The notes under the pieces are model-generated. The model was not told the origin of the DNA, searched no databases, and saw only the letters and a list, made by a program, of their open reading frames with translations. Position numbers and translations under genes: made by a program. A DNA stretch of 64,000 nucleotides from Saccharothrix sp. NRRL B-16314 (lineage in GTDB: Bacteria > Actinomycetota > Actinomycetes > Mycobacteriales > Pseudonocardiaceae), in assembly GCF_000716595.1 (NCBI RefSeq), contig NZ_JNXC01000002.1, forward strand, positions 186,001 through 250,000, given 5' to 3'. Position 1 is the stretch's first letter. Every line of letters begins with the position of its first letter. Shown one piece after another: positions 52,499 to 61,891 of the stretch.

Positions 52499-52939
52499 CT
52501 AGCGCTTCGTCTTGGCCGACTTCGGCGAGACGAGCCTGGTCGCAGACCAGTCACCGCTCACGGTGATGTTGGAGGTCTGGGCGAGCCCCGCGGTGGACAC
52601 CGCCTCGGCGATGTCACTCGGCTCGACGTGACCGTCCCGCCCCGTCTTGGGCGTCAACACCCAGATCACGCCGTCGTCGGCCAGGGACGTGGTGGCGTTG
52701 ATCAGGGCATCGGCGAGGTCGCCGTCGTCCTCGCGCCACCACAGCAGGACGACGTCCATCACCTCGTCGGAGTCCTCATCGAGCAGATCACCGCCCACCC
52801 GCTCCTCGATCGCGGCGCGCAGGTCGTCGTCGACGTCCTCGTCCCAGCCGATCTCCTGGACCACGTTGCCCGGTTCGATCCCGAGCCTGTCGGCGACACC
52901 GATCTTGCCGGCGTCTTCCGCGGCGACCACGGCTTCCAC
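52499..52939 (-). CDS. DUF3052 protein
   Basis: This 146-aa acidic protein belongs to the actinobacterial DUF3052 family (Rv2239c position). The N-terminus contains GKIGVADRLGIEPGNVVQEIGWDEDVDDDL. The middle reads DEVMDVVLLWWREDDGDLADAL and the strand GVIWVLTPKTGRDG is typical. It has no known activity. GTG 52939 has GGAGG only 2 nt upstream; the GTG three codons later has better spacing and may be the true start. It is divergent from aceE. Confidence 0.88.
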   Translation of the reverse strand: MEAVVAAEDAGKIGVADRLGIEPGNVVQEIGWDEDVDDDLRAAIEERVGGDLLDEDSDEVMDVVLLWWREDDGDLADALINATTSLADDGVIWVLTPKTGRDGHVEPSDIAEAVSTAGLAQTSNITVSGDWSATRLVSPKSAKTKR

Positions 52940-53224
52940 TCCTCCAAGTACACAAGAGCGGCAGTCGGGTACGACTGCCGCGCGATGTCACTACCAGTCG
53001 CGGCTAGCGAACACTGTCAGCCCTGCCACGCGCAACCGTAACGGCCAAGACACGCCGCATCGGGTACCCCAGGGTGCGGTCCCCCGACCGGATGAGGCAG
53101 GCTGCACATACCTCCTATTCGCGCGCGCGAGAGACACGATCCAGAACTACTCACCGGTAGCGGTGACGGGAACGTGTGTGTCGGGCAACGATGGAGTCAG
53201 AAGACACCGGAACGAGGAGATCCC
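52940..53224. other. Divergent promoter region between DUF3052 and aceE
   Basis: The 285-bp gap has no supported gene. A palindromic TCGCGCGCGCGA run at 53119-53130 is the main visible structure. The aceE ribosome site GAGGAG lies at its right end. Confidence 0.5.
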
Positions 53225-55975
53225 TTGGCCCCGCAGAACACCCCCGAGCGGGTGCGCGTCATCCGTGACGGTCTGGCCGCCCACCTCCCGGACATCGATC
53301 CGGAGGAGACCGCGGAGTGGCTGGAGTCGTTCGACGCCGCGCTCAAGGGCGGCGGGCAGCAGCGTGCCCGTTACCTGATGCTGCGCCTGCTCGAACGGGC
53401 CAGGGAGAGCCACGTCGGCGTTCCTTCGCTGACCAGCACGGATTACGTGAACACCATCCCCACCGAACGGGAGCCGTGGTTCCCGGGCGACGAGGAGGTC
53501 GAACGCCGCTACCGCGCCTGGGTCCGCTGGAACGCGGCGATGACCGTGCACCGCGCGCAACGCCCCGGCGTCGGCGTCGGCGGGCACATCTCGACCTACG
53601 CCTCGTCGGCGAGCCTGTACGAGGTCGGCTTCAACCACTTCTTCCGGGGCAAGGACCACCCCGGCGGCGGTGACCACGTGTTCATCCAGGGTCACGCCTC
53701 CCCCGGCGTGTACGCCCGCGCCTTCCTCGAAGGCCGGCTGTCCGCCGAGCAGCTGGACGGCTTCCGCCAGGAGTTCTCGCACGCCGGACCGGGCGGCGGC
53801 CTGCCGTCGTACCCGCACCCCCGGTTGATGCCGGACTTCTGGGAGTTCCCCACCGTGTCCATGGGCCTCGGCCCGATGAACGCGATCTACCAGGCGCGGT
53901 TCAACCGCTACCTGCACGACCGCGGTATCAAGGACACGTCCGACCAGCACGTCTGGGCGTTCCTCGGCGACGGCGAGATGGACGAGCCGGAGTCGCGCGG
54001 CCTGCTCCAGGTCGCCGCGAACGAGCAGCTGGACAACCTGACCTTCGTGGTCAACTGCAACCTCCAGCGCCTCGACGGCCCGGTCCGCGGCAACGGCAAG
54101 ATCATCCAGGAGCTCGAGGCGTTCTTCCGCGGTGCGGGCTGGAACGTCATCAAGGTCATCTGGGGCCGTGAGTGGGACTCCCTGCTGCACGCCGACCGCG
54201 ACGGCGCGCTGGTCAACCTGATGAACACCACGCCGGACGGCGACTACCAGACGTACAAGGCCAACGACGGCGCGTATGTCAAGGAGCACTTCTTCGGGCG
54301 CGACCCGCGCACGAAGGAGCTCGTCTCGCCGATGTCGGACGACGAGGTGTGGAACCTCAAGCGCGGCGGCCACGACTACCGCAAGGTGTACGCGGCGTAC
54401 AAGGCGTCGGTGGAGCACCACGGCCAGCCGACGGTCATCCTCGCCAAGACCATCAAGGGCTACGGCCTGGGCCCGCACTTCGCGGCGCGCAACGCCACGC
54501 ACCAGATGAAGAAGATGACCCACGAGGACCTCAAGAACTTCCGGGACAGCCTGCGCATCCCGATCGAGGACAAGGACCTCGACCCGTACCTGCCGCCGTA
54601 CTACCACCCCGGCAAGGACTCCCCGGAGATCCAGTACCTGCTGGAGCGGCGCAAGCAGCTCGGCGGGTTCGTGCCGGAGCGGCGGACCAAGTCCAAGGCG
54701 CTGGTGCTGCCGGGCGACAAGGTCTACGACGTGATCAAGCGGGGCTCGGGCAAGCAGGAGGTCGCCACCACGATGGCGTTCGTCCGGCTGGTCCGCGACC
54801 TGGCCAAGGACCCGGAGATCGGCGCCCGCATCGTGCCGATCATCCCGGACGAGGCGCGCACGTTCGGCATGGACTCGATGTTCCCGGCGCAGAAGATCTA
54901 CAACCCGAACGGGCAGATGTACACCTCCGTGGACGCCCAGCTCATGCTGGCGTACAAGGAGAGCGAGCAGGGTCAGATCCTGCACGAGGGCATCAACGAG
55001 GCCGGTTCGACGGCGTCGTTCACCGCCGCCGGCACGTCGTACGCGACGCACGGCGAGCCGATGATCCCGATCTACATCTTCTACTCGATGTTCGGGTTCC
55101 AGCGCACCGGCGACGGCCTGTGGGCGGCGGCGGACCAGATGGCGCGCGGCTTCGTGCTGGGCGCCACGGCGGGCCGGACCACGCTGACGGGTGAAGGCCT
55201 CCAGCACGCGGACGGCCACTCGCTGCTGCTGGCGCACACCAACCCGGCGGTCGTGGCGTACGACCCGGCGTGGTCGTTCGAGGTGGCGCACATCGTCAAG
55301 GACGGCCTGCGGCGGATGTACGGCGAGAACGCCGAGAACATCTTCTACTACATGACCGTCTACAACGAGCCGTACCAGCAGCCGGCCGAGCCGGCGGACC
55401 TGGACGTCGAGGGCCTGCTCAAGGGCCTGTACCGGTACCAGTTGGCGCCGGCGCAGAGCGGTCCGAGGGCACAGCTGCTCGGCTCGGGCGTCGGCCTGCC
55501 GTGGGCGATCAAGGCGCAGCGGATGCTGGCCGAGGAGTGGGGCGTGCAGGCCGACGTGTGGTCGGCGACGTCGTACTCGGAGCTGCGCCGCGAGGCGGTC
55601 GAGGTCGACCGCCACAACCTGCTGCACCCCGACCAGGAGCCCCGTGTGCCGTACGTCACGCAGGTGCTGGCGGACGCGGCCGGCCCGGTGGTGGCGGTGT
55701 CCGACTGGATGAGCGCCGTGCCGGACCTGATCCGGCCGTACGTGCCGACGGACATGACCACGCTGGGCACCGACGGGTTCGGGTTCTCCGACACCCGTCC
55801 CGCGGCGCGGCGGCACTTCCTGGTCGACGCCGAGTCGGTCGTGGTGGCCACGCTGGCCGCGTTGGCCAAGCGCGGTGAGATTCAGCAGTCGCTGGTCGTG
55901 CAGGCGGCCAAGAAGTACAAGCTCGACGACGTGAACGCGGCGGGCCCGTCCACCTCGGACGCCGGCCTGGCCTGA
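53225..55975 (+). CDS. aceE: Pyruvate dehydrogenase E1 (homodimeric AceE type)
   Basis: The 916-aa thiamine-diphosphate enzyme decarboxylates pyruvate and acetylates the E2 lipoyl group. TPP/Mg motif [12 protein letters not shown] leads to NCNLQRLDG, and the N-terminal [20 protein letters not shown] is typical of AceE. The transketolase-like middle and C-terminal domains are complete. TTG 53225 is the only start with a good ribosome site (GAGGAG 6 nt upstream). E2, E3 and lipoate genes lie within 19 kb upstream. A terminator follows. Confidence 0.96.
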   Translation: MAPQNTPERVRVIRDGLAAHLPDIDPEETAEWLESFDAALKGGGQQRARYLMLRLLERARESHVGVPSLTSTDYVNTIPTEREPWFPGDEEVERRYRAWVRWNAAMTVHRAQRPGVGVGGHISTYASSASLYEVGFNHFFRGKDHPGGGDHVFIQGHASPGVYARAFLEGRLSAEQLDGFRQEFSHAGPGGGLPSYPHPRLMPDFWEFPTVSMGLGPMNAIYQARFNRYLHDRGIKDTSDQHVWAFLGDGEMDEPESRGLLQVAANEQLDNLTFVVNCNLQRLDGPVRGNGKIIQELEAFFRGAGWNVIKVIWGREWDSLLHADRDGALVNLMNTTPDGDYQTYKANDGAYVKEHFFGRDPRTKELVSPMSDDEVWNLKRGGHDYRKVYAAYKASVEHHGQPTVILAKTIKGYGLGPHFAARNATHQMKKMTHEDLKNFRDSLRIPIEDKDLDPYLPPYYHPGKDSPEIQYLLERRKQLGGFVPERRTKSKALVLPGDKVYDVIKRGSGKQEVATTMAFVRLVRDLAKDPEIGARIVPIIPDEARTFGMDSMFPAQKIYNPNGQMYTSVDAQLMLAYKESEQGQILHEGINEAGSTASFTAAGTSYATHGEPMIPIYIFYSMFGFQRTGDGLWAAADQMARGFVLGATAGRTTLTGEGLQHADGHSLLLAHTNPAVVAYDPAWSFEVAHIVKDGLRRMYGENAENIFYYMTVYNEPYQQPAEPADLDVEGLLKGLYRYQLAPAQSGPRAQLLGSGVGLPWAIKAQRMLAEEWGVQADVWSATSYSELRREAVEVDRHNLLHPDQEPRVPYVTQVLADAAGPVVAVSDWMSAVPDLIRPYVPTDMTTLGTDGFGFSDTRPAARRHFLVDAESVVVATLAALAKRGEIQQSLVVQAAKKYKLDDVNAAGPSTSDAGLA

Positions 55976-55989
55976 TCGACAAACCCGGT

Positions 55990-56024
55990 CCGGGGGCGGT
56001 TCCGCTTGGCGGGACCGCCCCCGG
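55990..56024 (+). terminator. Terminator after aceE
   Basis: CCGGGGGCGGTTCC pairs with GGGACCGCCCCCGG (13 of 14 Watson-Crick plus a T-G wobble) across a 7-nt loop and is followed by TTCGTTT. Confidence 0.85.
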
Positions 56025-56136
56025 TTCGTTTCCGCAGTAGTGCGGTCGATCTGGGCGATGTCGCGAGTGACCGTGCGGAATGTGATCCACCCCATACACT
56101 TGCGGCCACAAACCCGGCGTTCCAACGAGGGGTCGG

Positions 56137-58176
56137 ATGGGGACGCAGCCGCCGTTGCACCGCACGGTCGTCGTCGTGGACGTGGCCGCGTTCGGCCGGC
56201 GCCACCTCGTCCCACAGGAGGAGATCCGGCGCGGGCTGTACGCGGCGTTGGAGAGCGCTTTCGAGGGCTGCGGCCTGGACTGGTCGGCGGCGCACCACGA
56301 GGACCGCGGCGACGGCGTGTTCGTGCTCATGCCGCCCGACGCGCCGAAGAGCCGGGTTGCCGGCGGTCTGCGGCACAACCTGCTGGGTGAACTGCTCCGC
56401 TACAACGCCACCCGCAACGACGACGCCAAGTTCCAGCTGCGGATGGCGATCACCGCCGGCGAGGTGGTGCACGACGAGCACGGCGTGGTCGGTGACGAAG
56501 TGACGTTGGCGTTCCGCCTGCTCGACGCCAAGCCGTTGCGGGACGCGCTGGCCGGTTCGGACGCGCTGCTCGCGCTGATCGTGTCCGACCGGTTCTACGA
56601 CGACGTGATCCGGCCCGACCCGGCGATGAAGCCGAAGTCGTTCCGGCAGGTCGACGTGGACGTCAAGGAGGTGCACGGGCACGCCTGGGTGCACGTGTCG
56701 GACGCCGGGCCGCCTCCGACCGCGAACCCCCCGCCGGCCGCACCGGCCGACCCGGGCCTCCCGCCGGCCGACCCCGGTGGAAAGCGCGCCAAGCCGCGAC
56801 TGGCGACGGTCCTGCTGGCGGTGCCGCTGCTGTTCGTCGCCGTCACCAACGGCGCGGGTGCGGCGCCGCCCACCGTCCCGCCGTGCCCTCCCCCGGTCCA
56901 GCTGAACGTCCTGGTTTCGGCCGAGAAGGAGGTTGTCGTGCGCCGGCTCGCGCTGGGCCTGGAGCGCGACCTCCGCCGGGACAACCCGTTGGGCTGCAAG
57001 GAACTCAACACCCTGGTGTTCACCGGCACGTCCGCTCAGGCGGCGGCGGAGGCGTTGGGCGGCGGCTGGCAGCCGGGTGACCTGGTCAAGGTCGGGGCCG
57101 AGCCGCACGTGTGGCTGCCGGACACCACGGCCGAGGTCCAGGCGGTCGAGAAGGCGCTGCGCCACCGCGACGACGTCCGCCTGCACCGCCGGGCAGGGGT
57201 GGCGGTGTCCCCGCTGGTGCTCGGCGCGTCGGAGGAGTCGGTCGGGCGGATCGCGGAGCCGGACCGCGACTTCGACTGGCGGGACGTGCGGTGGCCGGCC
57301 GAGGTGGACACGTCGTCGGGCGTCGGGATGCTCGCCGCGACCGGGCTGGTGCTGCACGAGTTGGGCGGGCTGGACCTGGACGCGCCGGACGTGCCGCGCG
57401 AACTGCACGAGATCACCGGCCGCATGACCGCGGACCGGCCGTGCGCCGGCGACGTGACGCTGATCGGGTCGGAGAAGGCGGTCGCGGGCACGCCGGGGTG
57501 TCGGGTGCTGTACCCGCGGGACGGCGCGCTGGTGCTGGACCACCCGTTCGTCGAGGTGGAGCGGACGAACCGGAAGAGCGAGCGGCGGCAGCGGATCATG
57601 GACCGGTTCCTGGCGCACCTGCTCTCGGCGCCCGCCCAGGAGGAGTTCAGGCGGGAGGGCTTCCGGGACGTGGCCTGGAACGTCGGCTCGCAGCCGGACG
57701 TGCGGTCGGGTCGGCCGAAGACGCTCCAGGTCGAGCCGGACGCGACGGCCGTGCGCGCCGCGTGGGAGGCCGCGTCCCGGCGGCGGGTGATCGCGGTGGC
57801 CGTCGACGGCTCGGCCGACGCGCGGGTGTTCGCGGACGAGGTGCGGCGGCTGACCGGTCCGCGTGACGAGCTGATCAGCCTGCCCCTGTCCGCGGGCGTG
57901 GTCGAGGAAGGCGTCGAGCGCGGGGCGGACGTCGTGGTGCTGGCGTCCGCCGCACCGATCACGCCGATCGCCCACGGCGTCAGCGGTCCGATCCGGGTGG
58001 TGGCCGTCGGTCTCACGGATGGGGCTTGCGCGCCCTCAACGGCTCTCTGGGCCGCCGCGACGGCCCACGGCGGCTTGTGCCACGAGATCGGCGGCGGGAA
58101 CGGCAACGGCGCCGCTGGGGGTCAGGAGCGCGCTCTGGACGACATAGCGCGCGTTGCGTGGGGGAGGGTGATGTGA
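56137..58176 (+). CDS. Membrane protein with cyclase-homology domain and extracellular solute-binding/degenerate VWA region
   Basis: This 679-aa protein has four parts. Residues 1-185 resemble a class III nucleotide-cyclase homology domain: VVVDVAAFG supplies the first metal Asp, RGDGVFVLMP the GD motif, and VGDEVTLAFRLLD resembles the conserved VNLAARL segment, with Thr instead of Asn. A Pro/Ala-rich linker (about 188-218) precedes one membrane helix (LATVLLAVPLLFVAV, about 223-240). The outside part (about 250-520) looks like a periplasmic solute-binding fold. The C-terminus (about 545-675) has a VWA-like pattern with a partial MIDAS (VAVDGSADA). Start ATG 56137 has GAGGGG 5 nt upstream. 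It is translationally coupled to the next gene. Function unknown; sensing is inferred. Confidence 0.75.
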   Translation: MGTQPPLHRTVVVVDVAAFGRRHLVPQEEIRRGLYAALESAFEGCGLDWSAAHHEDRGDGVFVLMPPDAPKSRVAGGLRHNLLGELLRYNATRNDDAKFQLRMAITAGEVVHDEHGVVGDEVTLAFRLLDAKPLRDALAGSDALLALIVSDRFYDDVIRPDPAMKPKSFRQVDVDVKEVHGHAWVHVSDAGPPPTANPPPAAPADPGLPPADPGGKRAKPRLATVLLAVPLLFVAVTNGAGAAPPTVPPCPPPVQLNVLVSAEKEVVVRRLALGLERDLRRDNPLGCKELNTLVFTGTSAQAAAEALGGGWQPGDLVKVGAEPHVWLPDTTAEVQAVEKALRHRDDVRLHRRAGVAVSPLVLGASEESVGRIAEPDRDFDWRDVRWPAEVDTSSGVGMLAATGLVLHELGGLDLDAPDVPRELHEITGRMTADRPCAGDVTLIGSEKAVAGTPGCRVLYPRDGALVLDHPFVEVERTNRKSERRQRIMDRFLAHLLSAPAQEEFRREGFRDVAWNVGSQPDVRSGRPKTLQVEPDATAVRAAWEAASRRRVIAVAVDGSADARVFADEVRRLTGPRDELISLPLSAGVVEEGVERGADVVVLASAAPITPIAHGVSGPIRVVAVGLTDGACAPSTALWAAATAHGGLCHEIGGGNGNGAAGGQERALDDIARVAWGRVM

Positions 58177-59426
58177 TCCGCGTTCTCATACCGCTGCTGG
58201 CGCTCTTGGCGGCCTGCACGACCCCGATCGACGACGAAGCGCGGACCGGGCGCGGACCGATCACTTTCGTCGACGGCCGTGACACGAGCGCGGGCGGCCA
58301 GGTGGCGAAGATGGTCGCGCGCTGGAACGAGAGCGCCGGCCTGGACGAACAGGTGGACTTCGTGCAGATGCCGAGTTCCACCGACGCCCACCGCGCCCAG
58401 TTGGCCGCGCGTGCCCAGGACCTGGTCGGCGTGCCGGCCAGCCCGGACTGCTACGACGTCATGGCCGTGGACGTGGTGTGGACGGCCGAGTTCGCCGCGG
58501 CCGGGCACCTGGAGCCGCTGGACCCGGACGACTTCGGGGCCGACCGGATGCTGCCGCAGGCGGTGGAGGCGGCCATGTCACCCGCGGACGAGGCGCGGTC
58601 GCCGGAGGAGCGGAAGCTGTGGGCGGTCCCGTGGCGCACCGACACCGGGTTCCTCTACTACCGCAAGGACGTGCTGGACCAGGAAGGCCTTGAGCCGCCG
58701 ACCACGTGGGACGACCTGCGGTGGCAGGCGACCGAGGTCGCGCGACGCCACGGGTTGGAGGGCTACGTCGGCCAGTTCCGGCGCTACGAGGGCCTGATCG
58801 TGAACGCGGCCGAGGCGATCTGGGCGCACGACGGCGACCTCGACCAGCCGGACGCCCCCGGCACGAAAGCGGGCGTGCGTGCGCTGGCCGAGGGCATCGG
58901 GCAGGGCTGGATCCCGCGGGCGGCGCTCGACTACGACGAGAACGCGTCCCTCGACGAGTTCAAGGCCGGCCGGGCGTTGTTCATGCGCAACTGGCCGTAC
59001 GCGGGGCCGGTGCTCGACGGGACGGACTCCGCGGTGGCCGGGCGGTGGGCCAAGACGACGCTGCCGGGCGCGGGCGCGTTGGGCGGCTGGAACCTGGCCG
59101 TGTCGCGGTGCTCGGCGCACCAGCAGACCGCCCGCGAGTTCATCCGGTTCGTCGTCGGCGACGCGAACCAGCGGCTCATGTTCGAGCGCGCCGGGTTCGC
59201 GCCGACGTCGACCGCGCTGTACCGGGACCCCGAGCTGGAGGCGGACCTGGCGCCGTTGTGGGAGAGCCTGCGGACCGCCCGCGCCCGGCCGACGTCCCCG
59301 CACTACGACGAGCTGACCAGCGTGATGCAGGAGAACCTGCACCACGCGCTGGGGAAGCCGGAGTCCGTGGACAGATCGCTCGACCGGCTCGCCGACGAGC
59401 TCGCGAAGGCCGAGGAAGGGCGTTAG
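58173..59426 (+). CDS. Extracellular solute-binding lipoprotein (ABC sugar-binding type) without transporter genes
   Basis: This 417-aa family-1-type solute-binding protein has a short lipoprotein signal (IRVLIPLLALLAACTT; lipobox LLAAC at 12-16). WAVPWRTDTGFLYYRKDVLDQEGLEPPTTWDDL is the typical hinge region. LFMRNWPYA and AREFIRFVVGDANQRLMFE match sugar-binding proteins. No ABC permease or ATPase gene is nearby. GTG 58173 overlaps the previous stop (GTGA), so production is coupled to the cyclase-homology protein. It probably acts with that protein as a sensor partner rather than in import. Confidence 0.85.
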   Translation: MIRVLIPLLALLAACTTPIDDEARTGRGPITFVDGRDTSAGGQVAKMVARWNESAGLDEQVDFVQMPSSTDAHRAQLAARAQDLVGVPASPDCYDVMAVDVVWTAEFAAAGHLEPLDPDDFGADRMLPQAVEAAMSPADEARSPEERKLWAVPWRTDTGFLYYRKDVLDQEGLEPPTTWDDLRWQATEVARRHGLEGYVGQFRRYEGLIVNAAEAIWAHDGDLDQPDAPGTKAGVRALAEGIGQGWIPRAALDYDENASLDEFKAGRALFMRNWPYAGPVLDGTDSAVAGRWAKTTLPGAGALGGWNLAVSRCSAHQQTAREFIRFVVGDANQRLMFERAGFAPTSTALYRDPELEADLAPLWESLRTARARPTSPHYDELTSVMQENLHHALGKPESVDRSLDRLADELAKAEEGR

Positions 59427-59458
59427 GCGTGGCGGCGTAGGGCGTGCCGGCGCGGGCC

Positions 59459-60103
59459 TCAGGCCGTGGTGGCCTTGGCGAGCGACGTGGTCTGCTTGGC
59501 GGCGCGGTTCCAGTCGATCCAGCCGCGGATCACCAGCACCGCGAAGATCGTGTAGACGAACGCGCTGAACCACAGGCCGGACTGGATCTGCAACGGCACG
59601 CCGATCGCGTCCACCACGAGCCACACCAGCCAGAACTCGACCAGGCCGAAGCCCTGGAGGGTGAACGCGAGGACCGTGCCGACGAAGATCGCGGCGTCCG
59701 GCCACGGCGCCCAGGAGGCGTCCAACGCGTCGAGGACGAGGGCGAAGCCGACCGTGCCGACGACGAACGCGACCGCGACGGCGATGCGTTCCACGGTCGT
59801 GCCCTTGCGGACGACGACGCCGAACACCGGGTCGCGCCGCCGGCTCCACGCCCACCAGCCGTAGAGGGTGATCAGCGCGATCACCACCTGGCGCGCGGCG
59901 GTGCCGCCGAGTTGGGCGGACACGTAGACGACGAACAGCAGCGTGACCGAGACCAGTTGCACGGGCCACGTCCAGAGTGAGCGTTTCTGCGCCAGGTAGA
60001 CCACCACCAGCGCGAAGACCTGGCCGATGAACTCCGCCCAGGAGACCTTCTGACCGAAGACCGTGAAGCCCTGCTCCAACAAGACGTGCACCGCGTCCTC
60101 CAT
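59459..60103 (-). CDS. pnuC: Nicotinamide riboside transporter PnuC
   Basis: This 214-aa protein has about seven membrane helices. The PnuC signature ALITLYGWWAWSRR and the C-terminal FWLVWLVVDAIGVPLQIQSGLW are present. PnuC proteins allow facilitated uptake of nicotinamide riboside or a related vitamin. No kinase gene such as nadR is adjacent. ATG 60103 opens the first conserved helix; upstream frame to 60217 is not conserved. It is convergent with the solute-binding gene and divergent from the phytase. Confidence 0.9.
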   Translation of the reverse strand: MEDAVHVLLEQGFTVFGQKVSWAEFIGQVFALVVVYLAQKRSLWTWPVQLVSVTLLFVVYVSAQLGGTAARQVVIALITLYGWWAWSRRRDPVFGVVVRKGTTVERIAVAVAFVVGTVGFALVLDALDASWAPWPDAAIFVGTVLAFTLQGFGLVEFWLVWLVVDAIGVPLQIQSGLWFSAFVYTIFAVLVIRGWIDWNRAAKQTTSLAKATTA

Positions 60104-60140
60104 CCCCGACAGGGTCCGGGGCACGGATGACGGGCGTGAC

Positions 60141-60154
60141 GCGCTCCGGAGCGC
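60141..60154. promoter_or_regulatory. Perfect 14-bp palindrome upstream of pnuC
   Basis: GCGCTCCGGAGCGC lies 38 bp upstream of the pnuC start in the divergent pnuC/phytase region. It may be an operator or a leader hairpin. I do not recognise a vitamin riboswitch here. Confidence 0.45.
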
Positions 60155-60299
60155 ATGTCTCTCACTCGCATCGAACATCAGCCCGCGCGTCTGTGTTCCT
60201 GGGATGGCGAAAAGCACGGGAATCCCGAAGCACCGGCCGGCGGCGGAGGTGTCATCTCGACTTCAGCGGTCGTACACCGTCGGCCCGTAGTTTCCGCCC

Positions 60300-61547
60300 A
60301 TGCGAATCCTGCTCATGGCCGCCCTGGTGCCGCTGCTGATCGCCTCCTCGCCCGGCCCCGACGAGGTCGTGCCGGTCGCCCAGACCCGCGCGTTCGTCGA
60401 CGACGCGTCCGGGACGCCGGCCAACGCGGACGCCGACGACCCGGCGATCTGGGTGCACCCGCGGTCGGCCCGGCAGAGCGTCGTGCTCGGCACGCTGAAG
60501 GAGGGCGGGCTGGCCGCGTTCGACCTGGCCGGTCGGACGCTCGGCACCTACCCGGCGCCCGTGCCGCCGACGCCGGACGCCAAGCCCGGCCGGTTCAACA
60601 ACGTGGACGTGCTGAGCCGGGTGCCGGTGGGTAAGCGGACGCGGGACCTGGCGTTCGTCAGCGACCGCGGTCGGGACCGGGTCCGGGTGTACGAGATCGA
60701 CGGGCGGGGTGCGGCGGCGGGGGCGTCGGTCGTCCGGGACGTCACCGATCCCGGCGCGCGACCGGTGTTCTCGGCGTCGGAGGAGGAAGTGGACGAGCAG
60801 CACACCGCGTACGGGTTGGCGGCCGGTGTCGTCGGGCGGACGCCGGTGGTCGTGACGAACCGGCGCAACGAGACCAGGGTGGCGTTGCTGCACGTCGTGG
60901 CCGGTCCGGACCGTTCCGTCGGCACCGCCGTGGTGGCCACGATCGACCTGCCGGCGTCGTTCCGACTGCCCGACGGGACCGAGTGGGTGCCGTGCGGCGA
61001 GCCGGGCGAACGCCCGCAGCTGGAGGGCATGGTCGTCGACTCCGAGCACGGCGTGCTGTACGCGGCGCAGGAGGACGTCGGCATCTGGCGCGTCCCGCTG
61101 CGTGCCGCCGGGTTCGGCACGCCGGTGCTGGTCGACAAGGTGCGGTCGTTCGGCGTGCCGCAGAGCTACGACCCGGAGACTGAAGAGTGCTCGGTGTCGG
61201 GCGCGGACCCGGGCTTCGGCGGCAGGTGGCTGACGGCGGACGCCGAGGGGCTGGCCGTCGGTGACGACTACCTGATCGCGTCCAGCCAGGGTGACTCGCG
61301 GTTCGTGGCCTACGAGCGGACGGGCCGCAACGGGTACGTCGGGGAGTTCGTGGTGGGCAGCGGCCGGGGCAACGACTCGGTGGAGCACTCGGACGGCGCG
61401 CACCTGGTGACCGCCGACCTCGGCCGGGAGTACCCGGAAGGGCTGCTGGTGCTGCACGACGGCGAACGCACCCCGGCCGTCGGCGACTTGGCCACCACCG
61501 GGTTCGCGTACGTGAGCTGGGCGGACGTGTTGGACGAGCTGGACTGA
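60300..61547 (+). CDS. Secreted beta-propeller phytase
   Basis: The 415-aa exported protein has a signal peptide (RILLMAALVPLLIASSP). Beta-propeller phytase motifs include NADADDPAIWVHP, RFNNVDVL, DRGRDRVRVYEI, QLEGMVVDSEHGVLYAAQEDVGIW, and the acidic Ca2+-binding residues in DAEGLAV and HSDGAH. The family removes phosphate from phytate outside the cell. The C-terminus is slightly extended. ATG 60300 starts the signal peptide; no clear ribosome site is seen. A terminator follows the gene. Confidence 0.9.
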   Translation: MRILLMAALVPLLIASSPGPDEVVPVAQTRAFVDDASGTPANADADDPAIWVHPRSARQSVVLGTLKEGGLAAFDLAGRTLGTYPAPVPPTPDAKPGRFNNVDVLSRVPVGKRTRDLAFVSDRGRDRVRVYEIDGRGAAAGASVVRDVTDPGARPVFSASEEEVDEQHTAYGLAAGVVGRTPVVVTNRRNETRVALLHVVAGPDRSVGTAVVATIDLPASFRLPDGTEWVPCGEPGERPQLEGMVVDSEHGVLYAAQEDVGIWRVPLRAAGFGTPVLVDKVRSFGVPQSYDPETEECSVSGADPGFGGRWLTADAEGLAVGDDYLIASSQGDSRFVAYERTGRNGYVGEFVVGSGRGNDSVEHSDGAHLVTADLGREYPEGLLVLHDGERTPAVGDLATTGFAYVSWADVLDELD

Positions 61548-61891
61548 CCCACCACGCAGCGGCAGGCCCCCACCAACGGGTGAGGGCCTGCCGCTGAGTC
61601 TGGAACGTCGTCAGGTGCGGACGCCGGAACCGACCACCGAACCAACCACCGACCCGAACCGCGCCGACCTGGGACCGCCAGGCCTGCACCGCCGCACTGG
61701 ACCACCGGGCTGGGCCGCCAAGCCGGACCACCGGACCCGACCACCGGACCCGACCACCGGGCTGGGCCACGGGGCCGGTCCGCCAGGCGGAACCGCCGGG
61801 CCGGACCACCGGATGGGTCACGGCGCTGGACCACTGGGCCGGAACAATGGGCGGGGCCGTCAGACCGGAACCGGCTCGGACCGGGACCGGG
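61548..61891. other. 344-bp gap with terminator and ACCACCGG-rich repeats
   Basis: After the terminator, 61670-61830 is low-complexity sequence with recurring GACCACCGGACCC (13-bp steps at about 61734 and 61747) and GGGCTGGGCC or GGGCCGGACC variants. No reading frame is supported. Confidence 0.6.
61557..61596 (+). terminator. Terminator after the phytase gene
   Basis: An 18-bp stem (CAGCGGCAGGCCCCCACC with complement, one C-A mismatch) with loop AACG lies 9 bp after the phytase stop. Confidence 0.85.

Noticed and set aside
53147..56215. A 1,022-codon minus-strand open frame over aceE
   Set aside because: Same reason: it mirrors aceE and has no recognisable domain.
60104..60299. Possible vitamin (TPP or NAD-type) riboswitch before pnuC
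   Set aside because: No TPP core (CTGAGA, ACCTGATCTGG-like) or other recognised aptamer blocks were found; only a palindrome is visible.
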